From a virus, in IMG/VR virus record IMGVR_UViG_3300009597_000023, positions 1 to 45,653 of that record: 45,653 bases of DNA. One strand, written 5' to 3'. A model generated the notes under the pieces. It saw only the letters and a program-made list of their open reading frames with translations. It was not told the origin of the DNA and searched no databases. The position numbers were made by a program, and so were the translations under genes. Of the stretch, positions 21,315 to 28,529 are shown in pieces; within the stretch, counting starts at the first letter, position 1, and each line of letters opens with the position of its first letter.

Positions 21315-21554
21315 CTACGCCTTCACGACGATGTAGCCCTCGAGCGTCACCTCGACCGCCCGGTTGGAACGGCACGACATGGTCGCCGTCCGGACGCGCA
21401 GGACCTCGTTCCCGTCCTTGTCGTAGAGGCCGTCGCCGCCGATGATGCTCTTGAACGCGTCGACGGCCTCGGCGGTCGGCCGCGTCGTGTTGCCGCGTAC
21501 GGGCGTGAACGGCGTCACGAGGCCGTCGAGCGCCATCGCGCGGTCAGTCGACAT
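21315..21554 (-). CDS. Small protein with RAMAL motif
   Basis: This 79-residue protein begins MSTDRAMALDGLVTPF, a variant of the motif shared with 20834, 24478 and 25080. The C-terminal half is a beta hairpin (RAVEVTLEGYIVVKA). It overlaps the next gene by 11 nt. Confidence 0.65.
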   Translation of the reverse strand: MSTDRAMALDGLVTPFTPVRGNTTRPTAEAVDAFKSIIGGDGLYDKDGNEVLRVRTATMSCRSNRAVEVTLEGYIVVKA

Positions 21555-21747
21555 TGTCCAGCTCCGCCTGCTGCTTCTTCTTCCGCTTCCGGTGCTCGTT
21601 CGCGTCCCCGATGTAGGGGAAGGCGACCGACGAGAAGAACGACAGGCTCATGCGCGGCAGCTCCCTGACGCAGGCGTCGTAGAACCCGTCGCGCGGCGCC
21701 CGCGTCCACCAGTCCGCGTTAGTCGGTCCGTGCTTCGGCCAGGCCAT
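21544..21747 (-). CDS. Small hypothetical protein
   Basis: This 67-residue protein is Trp-rich at the N-terminus (MAWPKHGPTNADWW) and basic at the C-terminus (EHRKRKKKQQAEL). Function unknown. Confidence 0.6.
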   Translation of the reverse strand: MAWPKHGPTNADWWTRAPRDGFYDACVRELPRMSLSFFSSVAFPYIGDANEHRKRKKKQQAELDNVD

Positions 21748-21943
21748 CGGCGGTCTCCTGCTGCTGCTTCGCCCTCCGCTTCGACTCGGCCGACCGGAGG
21801 CCGCCCGTGCGCCCGGCCTCCTTCGCCGTGAACGTGTTCCACTCGTGCGCGCCGTGCTTGTGCGCGGCCTTCCCGCCGAGCGAGGCGATCGCGCTGCGCT
21901 TCGTGGCGTCCATCGACGCGAACCCCCTGCGCCCTGTCCCCAT
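21719..21943 (-). CDS. KGG-repeat stress-type protein
   Basis: This 74-residue protein has GFASMDATKRSAIASLGGKAAH and FTAKEAGRTGG (the first in two parts, GFASMDATKRS and AIASLGGKAAH), matching the KGG repeats of YciG-like stress proteins, which are common small intrinsically disordered proteins in phages and bacteria. Role here unknown. Confidence 0.75.
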   Translation of the reverse strand: MGTGRRGFASMDATKRSAIASLGGKAAHKHGAHEWNTFTAKEAGRTGGLRSAESKRRAKQQQETADGLAEARTD

Positions 21944-21959
21944 CTTGGCCGTCCCTCCC

Positions 21960-23438
21960 TTATCGCCTGAAGTACTGCGACCGCCAGTCCGTCTCGGAGA
22001 CCGGCGTGATTGACGCCATCGTCGGCCCGCGGTCGACGTAGGCCGTCAGCTCGTTGAACGCGAGCGCGACGCTGTCCGCCTGGTCGTCATGGGACCCGTA
22101 GGGCACCGTAATCAGCTCGTCGAGCCACGCGCGGTTCCAGGCGCCCTTCGCGAGCCACATGTTCCCGGCCTCGGCCTGCACCAGGAACGGCCGCCACTGC
22201 ATCGTCTTCTCGCCGCTCGCGCGGATGCCCTTGTAGTCGTAGCCGGCGAACATGCGCGTGTGCGCCGCGATCACCGACTTGCCAGCCGCTCCGGGGTCCT
22301 CCCACTCGCGGATCTGTACCGCGCGCCCGTCCGAGGCCGCCGTCTGCCGCATGACCTTGTCGACCGTGCCAGGCGTCTCGCGGACGCGGACCACGTGCTC
22401 GATGCCGTAGGTGCCGTCCAGGCACTCGCAGAGCAGCGTGCCGACCGTCCAGTCCGGCTCCTGCCCGGACGTCTCCTGCGTCGCCGCGAGGTCCCACGCG
22501 CGCACGCGGCGCCGGACCTGCGCGTGCGCCTCCCGGATCGGGAACCACTCGAGCTTCGCCATCGCGCCGCCGGGCGGCACCGGCTGCTGCTGGTAGAGCG
22601 CCGACCAGTCGTAGACGCCGGAGCCGAGGCGCTTCGCCTCGAGCCACTGCGCCGAGAAGCGCCCCGGCCAGAGCGGGTCGCCGACCTTTCGCGGGTCGCC
22701 CGGCGTCTCCGCGACGCAGAACGCCGGGAAGCAGACCACGTCCCACTGGTCGGCAGCCGCGTGCTCGGCCGCGACCTTCAGCAGCCGTCCGGCGAGATCG
22801 TCCGTGTGCCAGCGCGTCTGCACGAGCACGACGGACGTCGCGTCGCCCATCATGCGCGTCGAGAAGTCGTTGACGTACCAGCGCCAGACGGCGTTACGGT
22901 AGGTCTCGCTCTCGGCCTCGGCGCGGCTCTTAATCGGGTCGTCGATCACGCCGATGTTCATCGACTTGCCCGTGATACCGCGATTGACGCCGGCCGCCTC
23001 GTAGCCACCCTGGCGTCCGACGATCTTAAACTTCGCCGCCTGACGGACCTCGACGTCCTTGTCGCCCGACAGGCGCGTGCCTGGGAACAGCATCCGGTAT
23101 TCCGGCTGCTCCATGACGGCCTGCACGTCGCGCGACATGTCGATCGAGAGGTCCGAGTTGTAGGAGCAGCTGATAATCTTCCGGTCCGGGTTGCGCCCGA
23201 GCGCGAACGCCGGAAACCGCCGCGTAACCAGCTCCGACTTCCCGTTCTGCGGCGGCATGAACACCATCAGCCGCTTGCAGGCGCCGCGCTCGACCTCGTC
23301 GAGCTTCTCCGCGAGGCGCTGGTGATGCCAGTTCGCCTGGTACTGGCGGTTCGTCCAGGACGTGAAGTCGGCCATATAGCGGCGCGCCAGCTCGGCGCCG
23401 GAGGCCGCATACGCGAGCAGCGCCTCGTCGCGGGTCAC
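21960..23438 (-). CDS. terL: Large terminase subunit
   Basis: The GTG at 23438 gives 492 residues. The ATPase domain has Walker A PPQNGKSEL (62-70) and Walker B NIGVIDD (161-167). The RNase H-like nuclease has RAWDLAAT (313-320) and the acidic motif GSHDDQADSVAL near residue 460. This is the packaging motor. It lies three genes and several small ORFs downstream of the small subunit and far from the portal (9.8-11.3 kb), because the tRNA island lies between them. Confidence 0.93.
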   Translation of the reverse strand: MTRDEALLAYAASGAELARRYMADFTSWTNRQYQANWHHQRLAEKLDEVERGACKRLMVFMPPQNGKSELVTRRFPAFALGRNPDRKIISCSYNSDLSIDMSRDVQAVMEQPEYRMLFPGTRLSGDKDVEVRQAAKFKIVGRQGGYEAAGVNRGITGKSMNIGVIDDPIKSRAEAESETYRNAVWRWYVNDFSTRMMGDATSVVLVQTRWHTDDLAGRLLKVAAEHAAADQWDVVCFPAFCVAETPGDPRKVGDPLWPGRFSAQWLEAKRLGSGVYDWSALYQQQPVPPGGAMAKLEWFPIREAHAQVRRRVRAWDLAATQETSGQEPDWTVGTLLCECLDGTYGIEHVVRVRETPGTVDKVMRQTAASDGRAVQIREWEDPGAAGKSVIAAHTRMFAGYDYKGIRASGEKTMQWRPFLVQAEAGNMWLAKGAWNRAWLDELITVPYGSHDDQADSVALAFNELTAYVDRGPTMASITPVSETDWRSQYFRR

Positions 23439-23443
23439 GCGTG

Positions 23444-23659
23444 CTACTTCCCCTTCCTGCGTCCGGGGTTCTTCAGGACGACGCGGCGCACCCAGCGCGC
23501 GTCCTTCGGCCCGATGAACTTCTCGAGCCGCTCCCCGAGCTGCTGGCACGAGACGCAGCCGCCGAACGACGCCGTGTGGTTAGTCCAATACATCGCCAGC
23601 CACTCGTAGATGTGGACGGCGTCGACCTCGGAGAAGGAGATGCGCCTGTGCCTCCTCAC
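23444..23659 (-). CDS. Small hypothetical protein
   Basis: This 71-residue protein contains FGGCVSCQQLGERLEKFIG and a basic C-terminus (KNPGRRKGK). It lies just upstream of terL. Function unknown. Confidence 0.6.
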   Translation of the reverse strand: MRRHRRISFSEVDAVHIYEWLAMYWTNHTASFGGCVSCQQLGERLEKFIGPKDARWVRRVVLKNPGRRKGK

Positions 23660-23665
23660 GTGTGC

Positions 23666-23986
23666 CTACTTCACGAACCGCCGCACCAGCAGCAGGCCAA
23701 TTACGCAGCCGCCGAGCGAGGCCGCTAGTATCAGGATCCCCGGCCGCGTCGGCCTCTTCGATCCGCTTCTCGCCTGCGCGTATTGGAACGCCTCGGTCAG
23801 GCGGGCGATCTCGGCCTGCGCCAGTTTCAGATCGTCGTCAGCATGAACCGCCTCGCACATCGGACACGGGACGTCAGGCTGCAAGCTGTCGTAGCCGTGT
23901 GCTTCGCAGAACAGTCCCCGCAGGCGGGCGATCTCGGCTCTCGCCTCCCCGATTTCAGCGGTGATCGCTGTCTCTGGGTTGCTCAC
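23666..23986 (-). CDS. Tail-anchored coiled-coil membrane protein
   Basis: The GTG at 23986 overlaps the upstream stop (GTGA), giving 106 residues. Two helices (EIGEARAEIARLRGLF and KLAQAEIARLTEAFQYAQ) flank a VPCPMCEA pair. A C-terminal TM segment (ILILAASLGGCVIGLLLV) is followed by a basic tail. It might act in lysis (spanin or holin-like), but this is not shown. Confidence 0.65.
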   Translation of the reverse strand: MSNPETAITAEIGEARAEIARLRGLFCEAHGYDSLQPDVPCPMCEAVHADDDLKLAQAEIARLTEAFQYAQARSGSKRPTRPGILILAASLGGCVIGLLLVRRFVK

Positions 23987-24156
23987 TGGTCTGTCTCCTG
24001 GGGCGCCGCCGCCTGACATTGGTTCCACAGCCCACAGCCGTCTACAATACAGACCAAGCGACAGCCGTGACGGTTCGCGCCGTTGTTCGCGTACGTGCGG
24101 TGCTTGTCGAGTCGATGCCCGCAGCCAGTGCAATACGCTGCCTTCTGCTTCTTCAT
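23983..24156 (-). CDS. Small zinc-ribbon protein
   Basis: The ATG at 24156 (MKKQKAAYCTGCGH) forms an ATGA overlap with the small gene upstream, giving 57 residues. Cysteine pairs YCTGCGH and VCIVDGCG suggest a zinc ribbon. Confidence 0.65.
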   Translation of the reverse strand: MKKQKAAYCTGCGHRLDKHRTYANNGANRHGCRLVCIVDGCGLWNQCQAAAPQETDQ

Positions 24157-24266
24157 GTCTGCGCTAATCGCCCATACTCCTGCGCAATGGCCCACGCTTC
24201 TTCTTTCGTCATCGCCATGCGGAGATCATGGATTAGGGTTGCGACGTTCTCTAATGGCTCGCTCAT
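24153..24266 (-). CDS. Very small protein
   Basis: This 37-residue ORF (MSEPLENVATLIHDL, then TKEEAWAIAQEYGRL) has ATGA overlaps with both neighbours, which strongly supports it. It is likely a single helical hairpin. Function unknown. Confidence 0.65.
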   Translation of the reverse strand: MSEPLENVATLIHDLRMAMTKEEAWAIAQEYGRLAQT

Positions 24267-24475
24267 GCGCCTTTCTCTAGGCGATAACCGCATTGTTTGC
24301 AGTCTCCGCTTTTTAGGAACCAGCGATCACACATCCCGCAATACCACTTATTGGTCTTGGAGTTGGCCTGTGGGGCTTCAGCGCCACATGTACAACGCGT
24401 ATGTTCCGGCTGGTTCCTGACCACGACGTCATAGTCACAGTCCGGCCCGTGGGCCTGTGGGGCTTCGGCGTCCAT
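24263..24475 (-). CDS. Small zinc-ribbon protein
   Basis: The ATG at 24475 is preferred over a GTG at 24481 because GGAG is correctly spaced to it. The 70 residues contain RCTCGA, YCGMCDRWF and CKQCGYRL, possibly two zinc sites of the rubredoxin/ribbon type. Confidence 0.68.
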   Translation of the reverse strand: MDAEAPQAHGPDCDYDVVVRNQPEHTRCTCGAEAPQANSKTNKWYCGMCDRWFLKSGDCKQCGYRLEKGA

Positions 24476-24477
24476 CG

Positions 24478-25083
24478 TCACTTCTCCTTCTTGGTCGCCG
24501 CGTAGCAGGTCCAGCAGAGGCCGCCGCGCACCTGCTCGGTCTGGCGCTTCGGCGACAGGACTTGGCACTGCGTGCAGGGGACCCATTCTGTCGTCGGCTG
24601 CCAGGCATTGGCGCAGTCAAGTTTACGCATGACGCGCTCGGCGACGAGCGCGCCCGGCTTGCTGAACAGGTCGAGCGCGCGCTGCGCGAGCGACTTCCAG
24701 GCGGTCTTGGCCTTACCGGGCGCCTCGAGCGCCTCGAGGCCGGCATTGGCGCACGACTCGCAGCAGTAGTCGTCGGCGACGACCTCGTCCGAGAGCGGAA
24801 CTGGCGGCAGCTCGCCATCCTTGCGCGCGGCCTCGCACGACCAGTAGCTGCAGTTGTCGACTTCCGACGCGTAACTGTCGTAGTGGTCTGGGACGAAATG
24901 GTTGCTTGCGTCCTTGAGCGACGTGACGTCGATCCAGTTGCTCGTTATCGCCGTCGCGCACTGGTAGTAGCCGGTCTCGCTGGGCTGGGACGGCGGCCCT
25001 GACGCCTCTGCCGGCTTCGGTTCTGGCTTCGGCTCTGGCTCCATCGCCGGCAGGCCGTCGAGGGCGATCGCGCGGCGCGTCAT
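24478..25083 (-). CDS. Cys-rich protein with RAIAL motif
   Basis: This 201-residue protein begins MTRRAIALDGLPAMEPEPKP. An acidic/Pro linker follows. The rest contains many cysteines (CSYWSCEAA, YCCESCANAG, VPCTQCQVL, GGLCWTCYAA), so probably two or more zinc sites. It is not a family I know. The shared N-terminal motif links it to 20834, 21315 and 25080. Confidence 0.7.
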   Translation of the reverse strand: MTRRAIALDGLPAMEPEPKPEPKPAEASGPPSQPSETGYYQCATAITSNWIDVTSLKDASNHFVPDHYDSYASEVDNCSYWSCEAARKDGELPPVPLSDEVVADDYCCESCANAGLEALEAPGKAKTAWKSLAQRALDLFSKPGALVAERVMRKLDCANAWQPTTEWVPCTQCQVLSPKRQTEQVRGGLCWTCYAATKKEK

Positions 25084-25484
25084 GACTGCCGTTCATCCAT
25101 CTCTGGCAGGCCGACGCGCGCGACGTGGGGACCGAGATGGTCAGCCTTGAGCGTGCAGAAGACCGTCTGCCCGTCACACAGCGCGTACATGCCGCACTGC
25201 GCGAGGGCGGGCAGCGCCGGAGGCGGCTCCACCTGCGCCTCCGTCAGCGGCGGGCGCACGAACTCGAGCGTGATGTTCTCCGGCAGCGCGACGACCTTGC
25301 ACCGGAAGGCCTGCTCGAGGTACTGGACGAGCATCCGCATGTCCTCCCACGCCGTGCCGACCGGCACGTGCGCGACCAGGACGCTCCCCTCGGCGACGGC
25401 GACCTCGGTCACGCGCGCGACCTCGTCCGCCTCGACGCCGGGCGGTGTCTGCAGGAGGCCGCCGAGCGAGATCGCGCGGATCAT
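25080..25484 (-). CDS. Hypothetical protein with RAISL motif
   Basis: This 134-residue protein starts MIRAISLGGLLQTPP (ATGA overlap with the membrane gene). It contains VARVTEVAVAEGSVLVAHVP and a two-cysteine C-terminal region (CGMYALCDGQ). Function unknown. Confidence 0.7.
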   Translation of the reverse strand: MIRAISLGGLLQTPPGVEADEVARVTEVAVAEGSVLVAHVPVGTAWEDMRMLVQYLEQAFRCKVVALPENITLEFVRPPLTEAQVEPPPALPALAQCGMYALCDGQTVFCTLKADHLGPHVARVGLPEMDERQS

Positions 25485-25654
25485 ATCGAGAGCCACAGGT
25501 AGCGCGCCGCCGCGAGGAACGCGAGGCCGATCGAGACCGGGATCGCCAGGTAGGCGACGGCCGCGATGACGAACGCCAGCAGGGCCACCGCGGTCGCGCC
25601 GACGACCATTACGGACGCGACCAGCAGCTCGGCGACCCCCCGCAGCCATCTCAT
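25481..25654 (-). CDS. Small two-TM protein, holin candidate
   Basis: This 57-residue ORF has ATGA overlaps on both sides. It starts MRWLRGVAELLVASVM and is hydrophobic almost throughout, with two TM segments (about residues 9-28 and 30-48) and a short loop, as in class II holins. It lies between the small terminase gene and the next accessory gene. No endolysin is visible nearby, so the role is inferred from topology only. Confidence 0.65.
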   Translation of the reverse strand: MRWLRGVAELLVASVMVVGATAVALLAFVIAAVAYLAIPVSIGLAFLAAARYLWLSI

Positions 25655-26397
25655 TCCGTGCCTCCGTTCCGCTTCCGCAGCACCTCGGCGTAGCGCTCCT
25701 CCGGGGTCGGCTCGGCCGCCGGCAGCGCCGGCTGCTCCGCGACGACCTCGCCGTCGAGGACGCGCTTGCTGTTCACGAACAGCCGCCTGACCTCAACGTC
25801 GTCGAGCTTCGACAGGTCGGCGTAGGCATGCAGGTGCGCGTGCGCGACCGTCCCCGCGTGCTCGTGCTTCGTCTGCTCGCCGTACTTCTCGCGCCAGTTG
25901 CCCTTCATCATGAACATCGACAGCTGCGGGTAGAACTCGCGCTTCGTCCCGACCAGCCGCCCGCCCTGGAACACCGGGACCTCGACGCCCTCGAGGCCCT
26001 GCCGCCACAGCTCGCTCTCGGCCCGCATCAGCCCGAGCCGCTCGGCGACCTGCAGCTGCGCCTGCCAGGCCGGGTCCGGGTCGTGCCGCCAGTTGTAGGC
26101 GGTCTTCGCCGAGATGCCCGCCATCTTCGCCGCCTTCCCGTGCCGCGGCGTCACCGCGAGCGCCTGCAGGAACAGCCGCTTCTTGGGCTCGGAAATTTCG
26201 GTAAAGTCCGTAAACGGCTCAGGTTCGTCGCTGGCCTCGGAGAGCCGGCCGGCGCGCACGAACTCCGGCTGGTCCTTCTTGCCCTTAGCACCTGAGCCGT
26301 TAGAATCGCGTTTGCGGCCTTCCGGTCTCCCGGCAGGCTTACCCTTAGCCCGCGTGCCGATCGCCGCGCCTGCGGCAGCCTGGCGCCGTCTAGCCAT
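25651..26397 (-). CDS. Small terminase subunit-like protein
   Basis: The ATG at 26397 (MARRRQAAAG) gives 248 residues. A basic disordered N-terminus precedes a helix-turn-helix (GKAAKMAGISAKTAYNW, about residues 86-102) followed by the WRHDPDPAWQAQLQVAERLG segment (in two pieces WRHDPDPAW and QAQLQVAERLG) typical of phage TerS DNA-binding domains. An oligomerisation helix follows. It lies upstream of terL in the same operon. Confidence 0.8.
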   Translation of the reverse strand: MARRRQAAAGAAIGTRAKGKPAGRPEGRKRDSNGSGAKGKKDQPEFVRAGRLSEASDEPEPFTDFTEISEPKKRLFLQALAVTPRHGKAAKMAGISAKTAYNWRHDPDPAWQAQLQVAERLGLMRAESELWRQGLEGVEVPVFQGGRLVGTKREFYPQLSMFMMKGNWREKYGEQTKHEHAGTVAHAHLHAYADLSKLDDVEVRRLFVNSKRVLDGEVVAEQPALPAAEPTPEERYAEVLRKRNGGTE

Positions 26398-26411
26398 GCT
26401 TCTCGGCCTCC

Positions 26412-26585
26412 TCACGCGCGGCGCGGCGCAGGATCAGGGCGATCCGCTCGCCGGCCGGCAGCTTGCGCCACCTCGCCGGTCAGCTTCGGCGCGCTGTCCC
26501 AGTGGAAGTGGCCGGGGTGGTTCTTTAGGCAGGTCTTGCCCTGGCACTCGCAGCAGTGGCAGGACGTCCCGAACGTGATCGTCAT
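26412..26585 (-). CDS. Small Cys-rich protein
   Basis: This 57-residue ORF starts at ATG 26585, one base after the upstream stop. It has CHCCECQGKTC near residues 9-19, a likely zinc cluster, and a Pro/Arg-rich tail. Confidence 0.6.
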   Translation of the reverse strand: MTITFGTSCHCCECQGKTCLKNHPGHFHWDSAPKLTGEVAQAAGRRADRPDPAPRRA

Positions 26586-26586
26586 C

Positions 26587-26796
26587 TCAGTGCACCGCCT
26601 TCCCGCCCACGTGCGGCGCCTGCAGGTGCCGCTGGGCCGCCATCTCGAACCGCGCCTCGGCGATCGCGTGCAGCGCCTCGCGCAGGGCGTCCTTGAGCCG
26701 CGCGGCGTAGAGCCGCCAGCAGGCCCGGCAGCTGCCCGTCGGCTCGCGCTGGGCGCTGTAGCGCGGGTGCTCGCGGCAGCGGTTCCGGCGGCTCAT
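26587..26796 (-). CDS. Small basic protein with CxxC
   Basis: This 69-residue protein begins MSRRNRCREHPRYSAQR, with GSCRACWRLYAARL and a helical tail. It is coupled by ATGA. It is probably nucleic-acid binding, judging only by charge. Confidence 0.62.
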   Translation of the reverse strand: MSRRNRCREHPRYSAQREPTGSCRACWRLYAARLKDALREALHAIAEARFEMAAQRHLQAPHVGGKAVH

Positions 26797-27002
26797 TGCC
26801 GTCTCGCGACCGCGCGGCAGTTCGCGCAGAGGTCCCGCCCCTTGTAGCGGGCGAGGGCGATCGGCTTGCCCTCCCAGTGGCCCCGGCCGCACGCGCCGCA
26901 GCGCGGCAGGTCGGCGCGCTTGTCGGTCGTCACCGCGCCGCACTTGCAGGCGACCGCGCCGCGCGCGAAGGCGTGGGAGCCCGGCAGGCACTCCCGCGTC
27001 AC
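26793..27002 (-). CDS. Small zinc-ribbon protein
   Basis: A GTG start with GTGA overlap gives 69 residues. It contains CKCGAV, RCGACGRGHW and LCANCRAV, probably a four-cysteine ribbon. Confidence 0.66.
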   Translation of the reverse strand: MTRECLPGSHAFARGAVACKCGAVTTDKRADLPRCGACGRGHWEGKPIALARYKGRDLCANCRAVARRQ

Positions 27003-27178
27003 GGCAGCTCCCGCGACACCGCGTACTTCAGCATGCTGACGTGCCGCAGGAAGACCGTGTAGTCCTCGCCCAGCGGCGTCGTGAACGTGGCGCGCGTGTC
27101 GATCTCGCGCCACGTACCGAACTTGACCTCGTGCCAGCTGCCGTCGACGCGCACGCCGACGACCGACTTCACGTTCAT
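26999..27178 (-). CDS. Small hypothetical protein
   Basis: This 59-residue ORF starts MNVKSVVGVRVDGSW and ends SRELP. It is beta-rich (KFGTWREIDTRATF). It starts 9 nt after the stop of the signal-peptide gene, with a GGGGCG site, and overlaps the next gene. Confidence 0.68.
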   Translation of the reverse strand: MNVKSVVGVRVDGSWHEVKFGTWREIDTRATFTTPLGEDYTVFLRHVSMLKYAVSRELP

Positions 27179-27186
27179 AGGCGCCC

Positions 27187-27627
27187 CTACTTCGTCAACC
27201 CAAAAAACCTGGGATCCGTCGGCGCCGGGTTGTCAACGGCGACGGTTAACGATAAAGGGTTTGACAGGCCGCTCAGTTGCGGCTGCTGCGTGAACTGGTT
27301 CAAGTTGTAGACCCGGACCTGGTACTGGTAGACGCCCTGCGGCAGGCTGACCGTCTTCGGCCCCTCGTAGAGCGCGAAGCCGGAGGCGCCGGCGGCGACC
27401 TTCATCGTCATCGGCAGCAGGTCCACCGCCTGCGTGCCGTTGACCACCCGCACGAAGCCCTGGACGTTGTCGACCGGCTTCGCGCAGAACTGCTCGGCAT
27501 GGTTCGCGTTCGCCTGGATCGTCTGGGTCGTCGGCACGACCGCGTCGCACGGGTGCGTCTGCGCCTGCGCGGCGGTCGCGGCAAGCAGCAGCAGGAACGT
27601 GAGCGCTAGCGTGATCGCGTGTCTCAT
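27187..27627 (-). CDS. Secreted beta-sandwich protein
   Basis: This 146-residue protein starts behind AAGGAG. Residues 1-22 form a Sec signal peptide (LALTFLLLLAATAAQAQ). The mature part looks like one fibronectin/Ig-type domain (VYQYQVRVYNLN, then SGLSNPLSLTVAV), with a cysteine pair. Export of a phage protein is unusual; it might alter the host surface. Family unknown. Confidence 0.72.
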   Translation of the reverse strand: MRHAITLALTFLLLLAATAAQAQTHPCDAVVPTTQTIQANANHAEQFCAKPVDNVQGFVRVVNGTQAVDLLPMTMKVAAGASGFALYEGPKTVSLPQGVYQYQVRVYNLNQFTQQPQLSGLSNPLSLTVAVDNPAPTDPRFFGLTK

Positions 27628-27822
27628 CGGTCTCCTTCTTTCGTGGGGGATGTTTTCCGCCGGAGCGACTCGAACGCCTTCGCCGCGGAGACGAGCGCCT
27701 TGTGGCAGTCCGGGCAGGCCCACGCGCGCAGCGTCATCTTGCCCCGTCGCGTAGACGCTCAGCAGCGTCAGGCGCGACGCGTCGCAGGTCGCGTCGCAGA
27801 GCGGGCAGGCGGCGTCAGCCAC
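27624..27822 (-). pseudogene. Zinc-ribbon gene split by a +1 frame change
   Basis: From GTG 27822 one frame reads VADAACPLCDATCDASRLT, and another frame from ATG 27737 reads MTLRAWACPDCHKALVS. Removing one G from the run at 27742-27745 joins them into a 65-residue protein with a complete CPLC...CPDC zinc ribbon. It may be a real mutation, a sequencing error, programmed frameshifting, or two small genes. The second frame ends with an ATGA overlap at 27627. Confidence 0.55.
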
Positions 27823-28048
27823 GCCGCACCACGCCTCCCATCGCCTCGGCCGCGACGACGCCGCGCGGCGGCACCGGGATTGACAGGTGGATGGCGTGCA
27901 CGGCCGGCGGGCGCGCGATCGGCACCCGGCCACCCTTGCGATACCGGTCGTAGCAGATGGACTTGCAGAAGTCGCCGGTCTGGCGCGTGCTGCGCTTGCG
28001 CCAGCCGAACAGGTGGCGGCAGTACTTGCAGATGCGAGTCGTCGTCAT
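27815..28048 (-). CDS. Small zinc-finger protein
   Basis: This 77-residue protein starts MTTTRICKYCRHLFGW, followed by DFCKSICYDRYRKGG, the spacing of a treble-clef finger. It is the first gene after the promoter and palindrome at 28061-28132. Confidence 0.7.
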   Translation of the reverse strand: MTTTRICKYCRHLFGWRKRSTRQTGDFCKSICYDRYRKGGRVPIARPPAVHAIHLSIPVPPRGVVAAEAMGGVVRRG

Positions 28049-28060
28049 ACGCCAGCCTGT

Positions 28061-28074
28061 ATTAACCGGTTAAT
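28061..28074. promoter_or_regulatory. 14-bp palindrome copy 3 (ATTAACCGGTTAAT)
   Basis: A perfect copy lies between the promoter at 28104-28132 and the zinc-finger gene. It is 30 bp downstream of the -10 box, where a bound protein could block transcription. Confidence 0.62.
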
Positions 28075-28103
28075 CGGCCCGACGTGGTTAGTAAAACCGC
28101 TTA

Positions 28104-28132
28104 ACTATAGCCGAACCGTATCGGCCGGTAAA
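28104..28132 (-). promoter_or_regulatory. Promoter of small-gene/terminase operon
   Basis: On the minus strand TTTACC is followed after 17 nt by TATAGT. It sits in the 94-nt gap between the BppU-like gene and the zinc-finger gene. A second TTTTACTAAC box lies at 28088-28097. Confidence 0.6.
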
Positions 28133-28142
28133 CAGAAAACCG

Positions 28143-28520
28143 CTAGGCCTTGTGTACCGCCTTCGTCAGCGTGAAGGCGCCGTAGGACAGGATCGCCTCG
28201 TTGTCGGCGTTCGTGCGCTTCAACTCGTGAAAGTAGCTGCCCGACGCGAGCGTTTCCGTGTTCGTGTCCAGAATCGCCACGCGGACGACCTGCGTGTTGA
28301 TCGTCGGATCAGAGTTGAAGGTCCCGGCGACCGTGATGCCGGAGACGGTCGTCTTCGTGATCTTGGCGTCGGCGTCGAGGTGCGATTTCGACTTCTTCAG
28401 CATCCACGACAGCGCCCAGCTCGAGACGTCGACCGCCGCCGTCTCAGCGTCGTTCAGGACCGTGAACTCGATCGTCACGTCCGTCCCCTGGAAGATCTCG
28501 AGCGCGATCTCCTTCGCCAT
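28143..28520 (-). CDS. BppU-like baseplate/tail protein
   Basis: This 125-residue protein has FQGTDVTIEFTVLND at the N-terminus, WMLKKSKSHLDADAKI, and YFHELKRTNADNEAILSYG near the C-terminus. This is the layout of the N-terminal Ig-like domain of baseplate upper proteins. It is probably a virion connector for fibres. Confidence 0.72.
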   Translation of the reverse strand: MAKEIALEIFQGTDVTIEFTVLNDAETAAVDVSSWALSWMLKKSKSHLDADAKITKTTVSGITVAGTFNSDPTINTQVVRVAILDTNTETLASGSYFHELKRTNADNEAILSYGAFTLTKAVHKA

Positions 28521-28529
28521 GGCTCCCCC

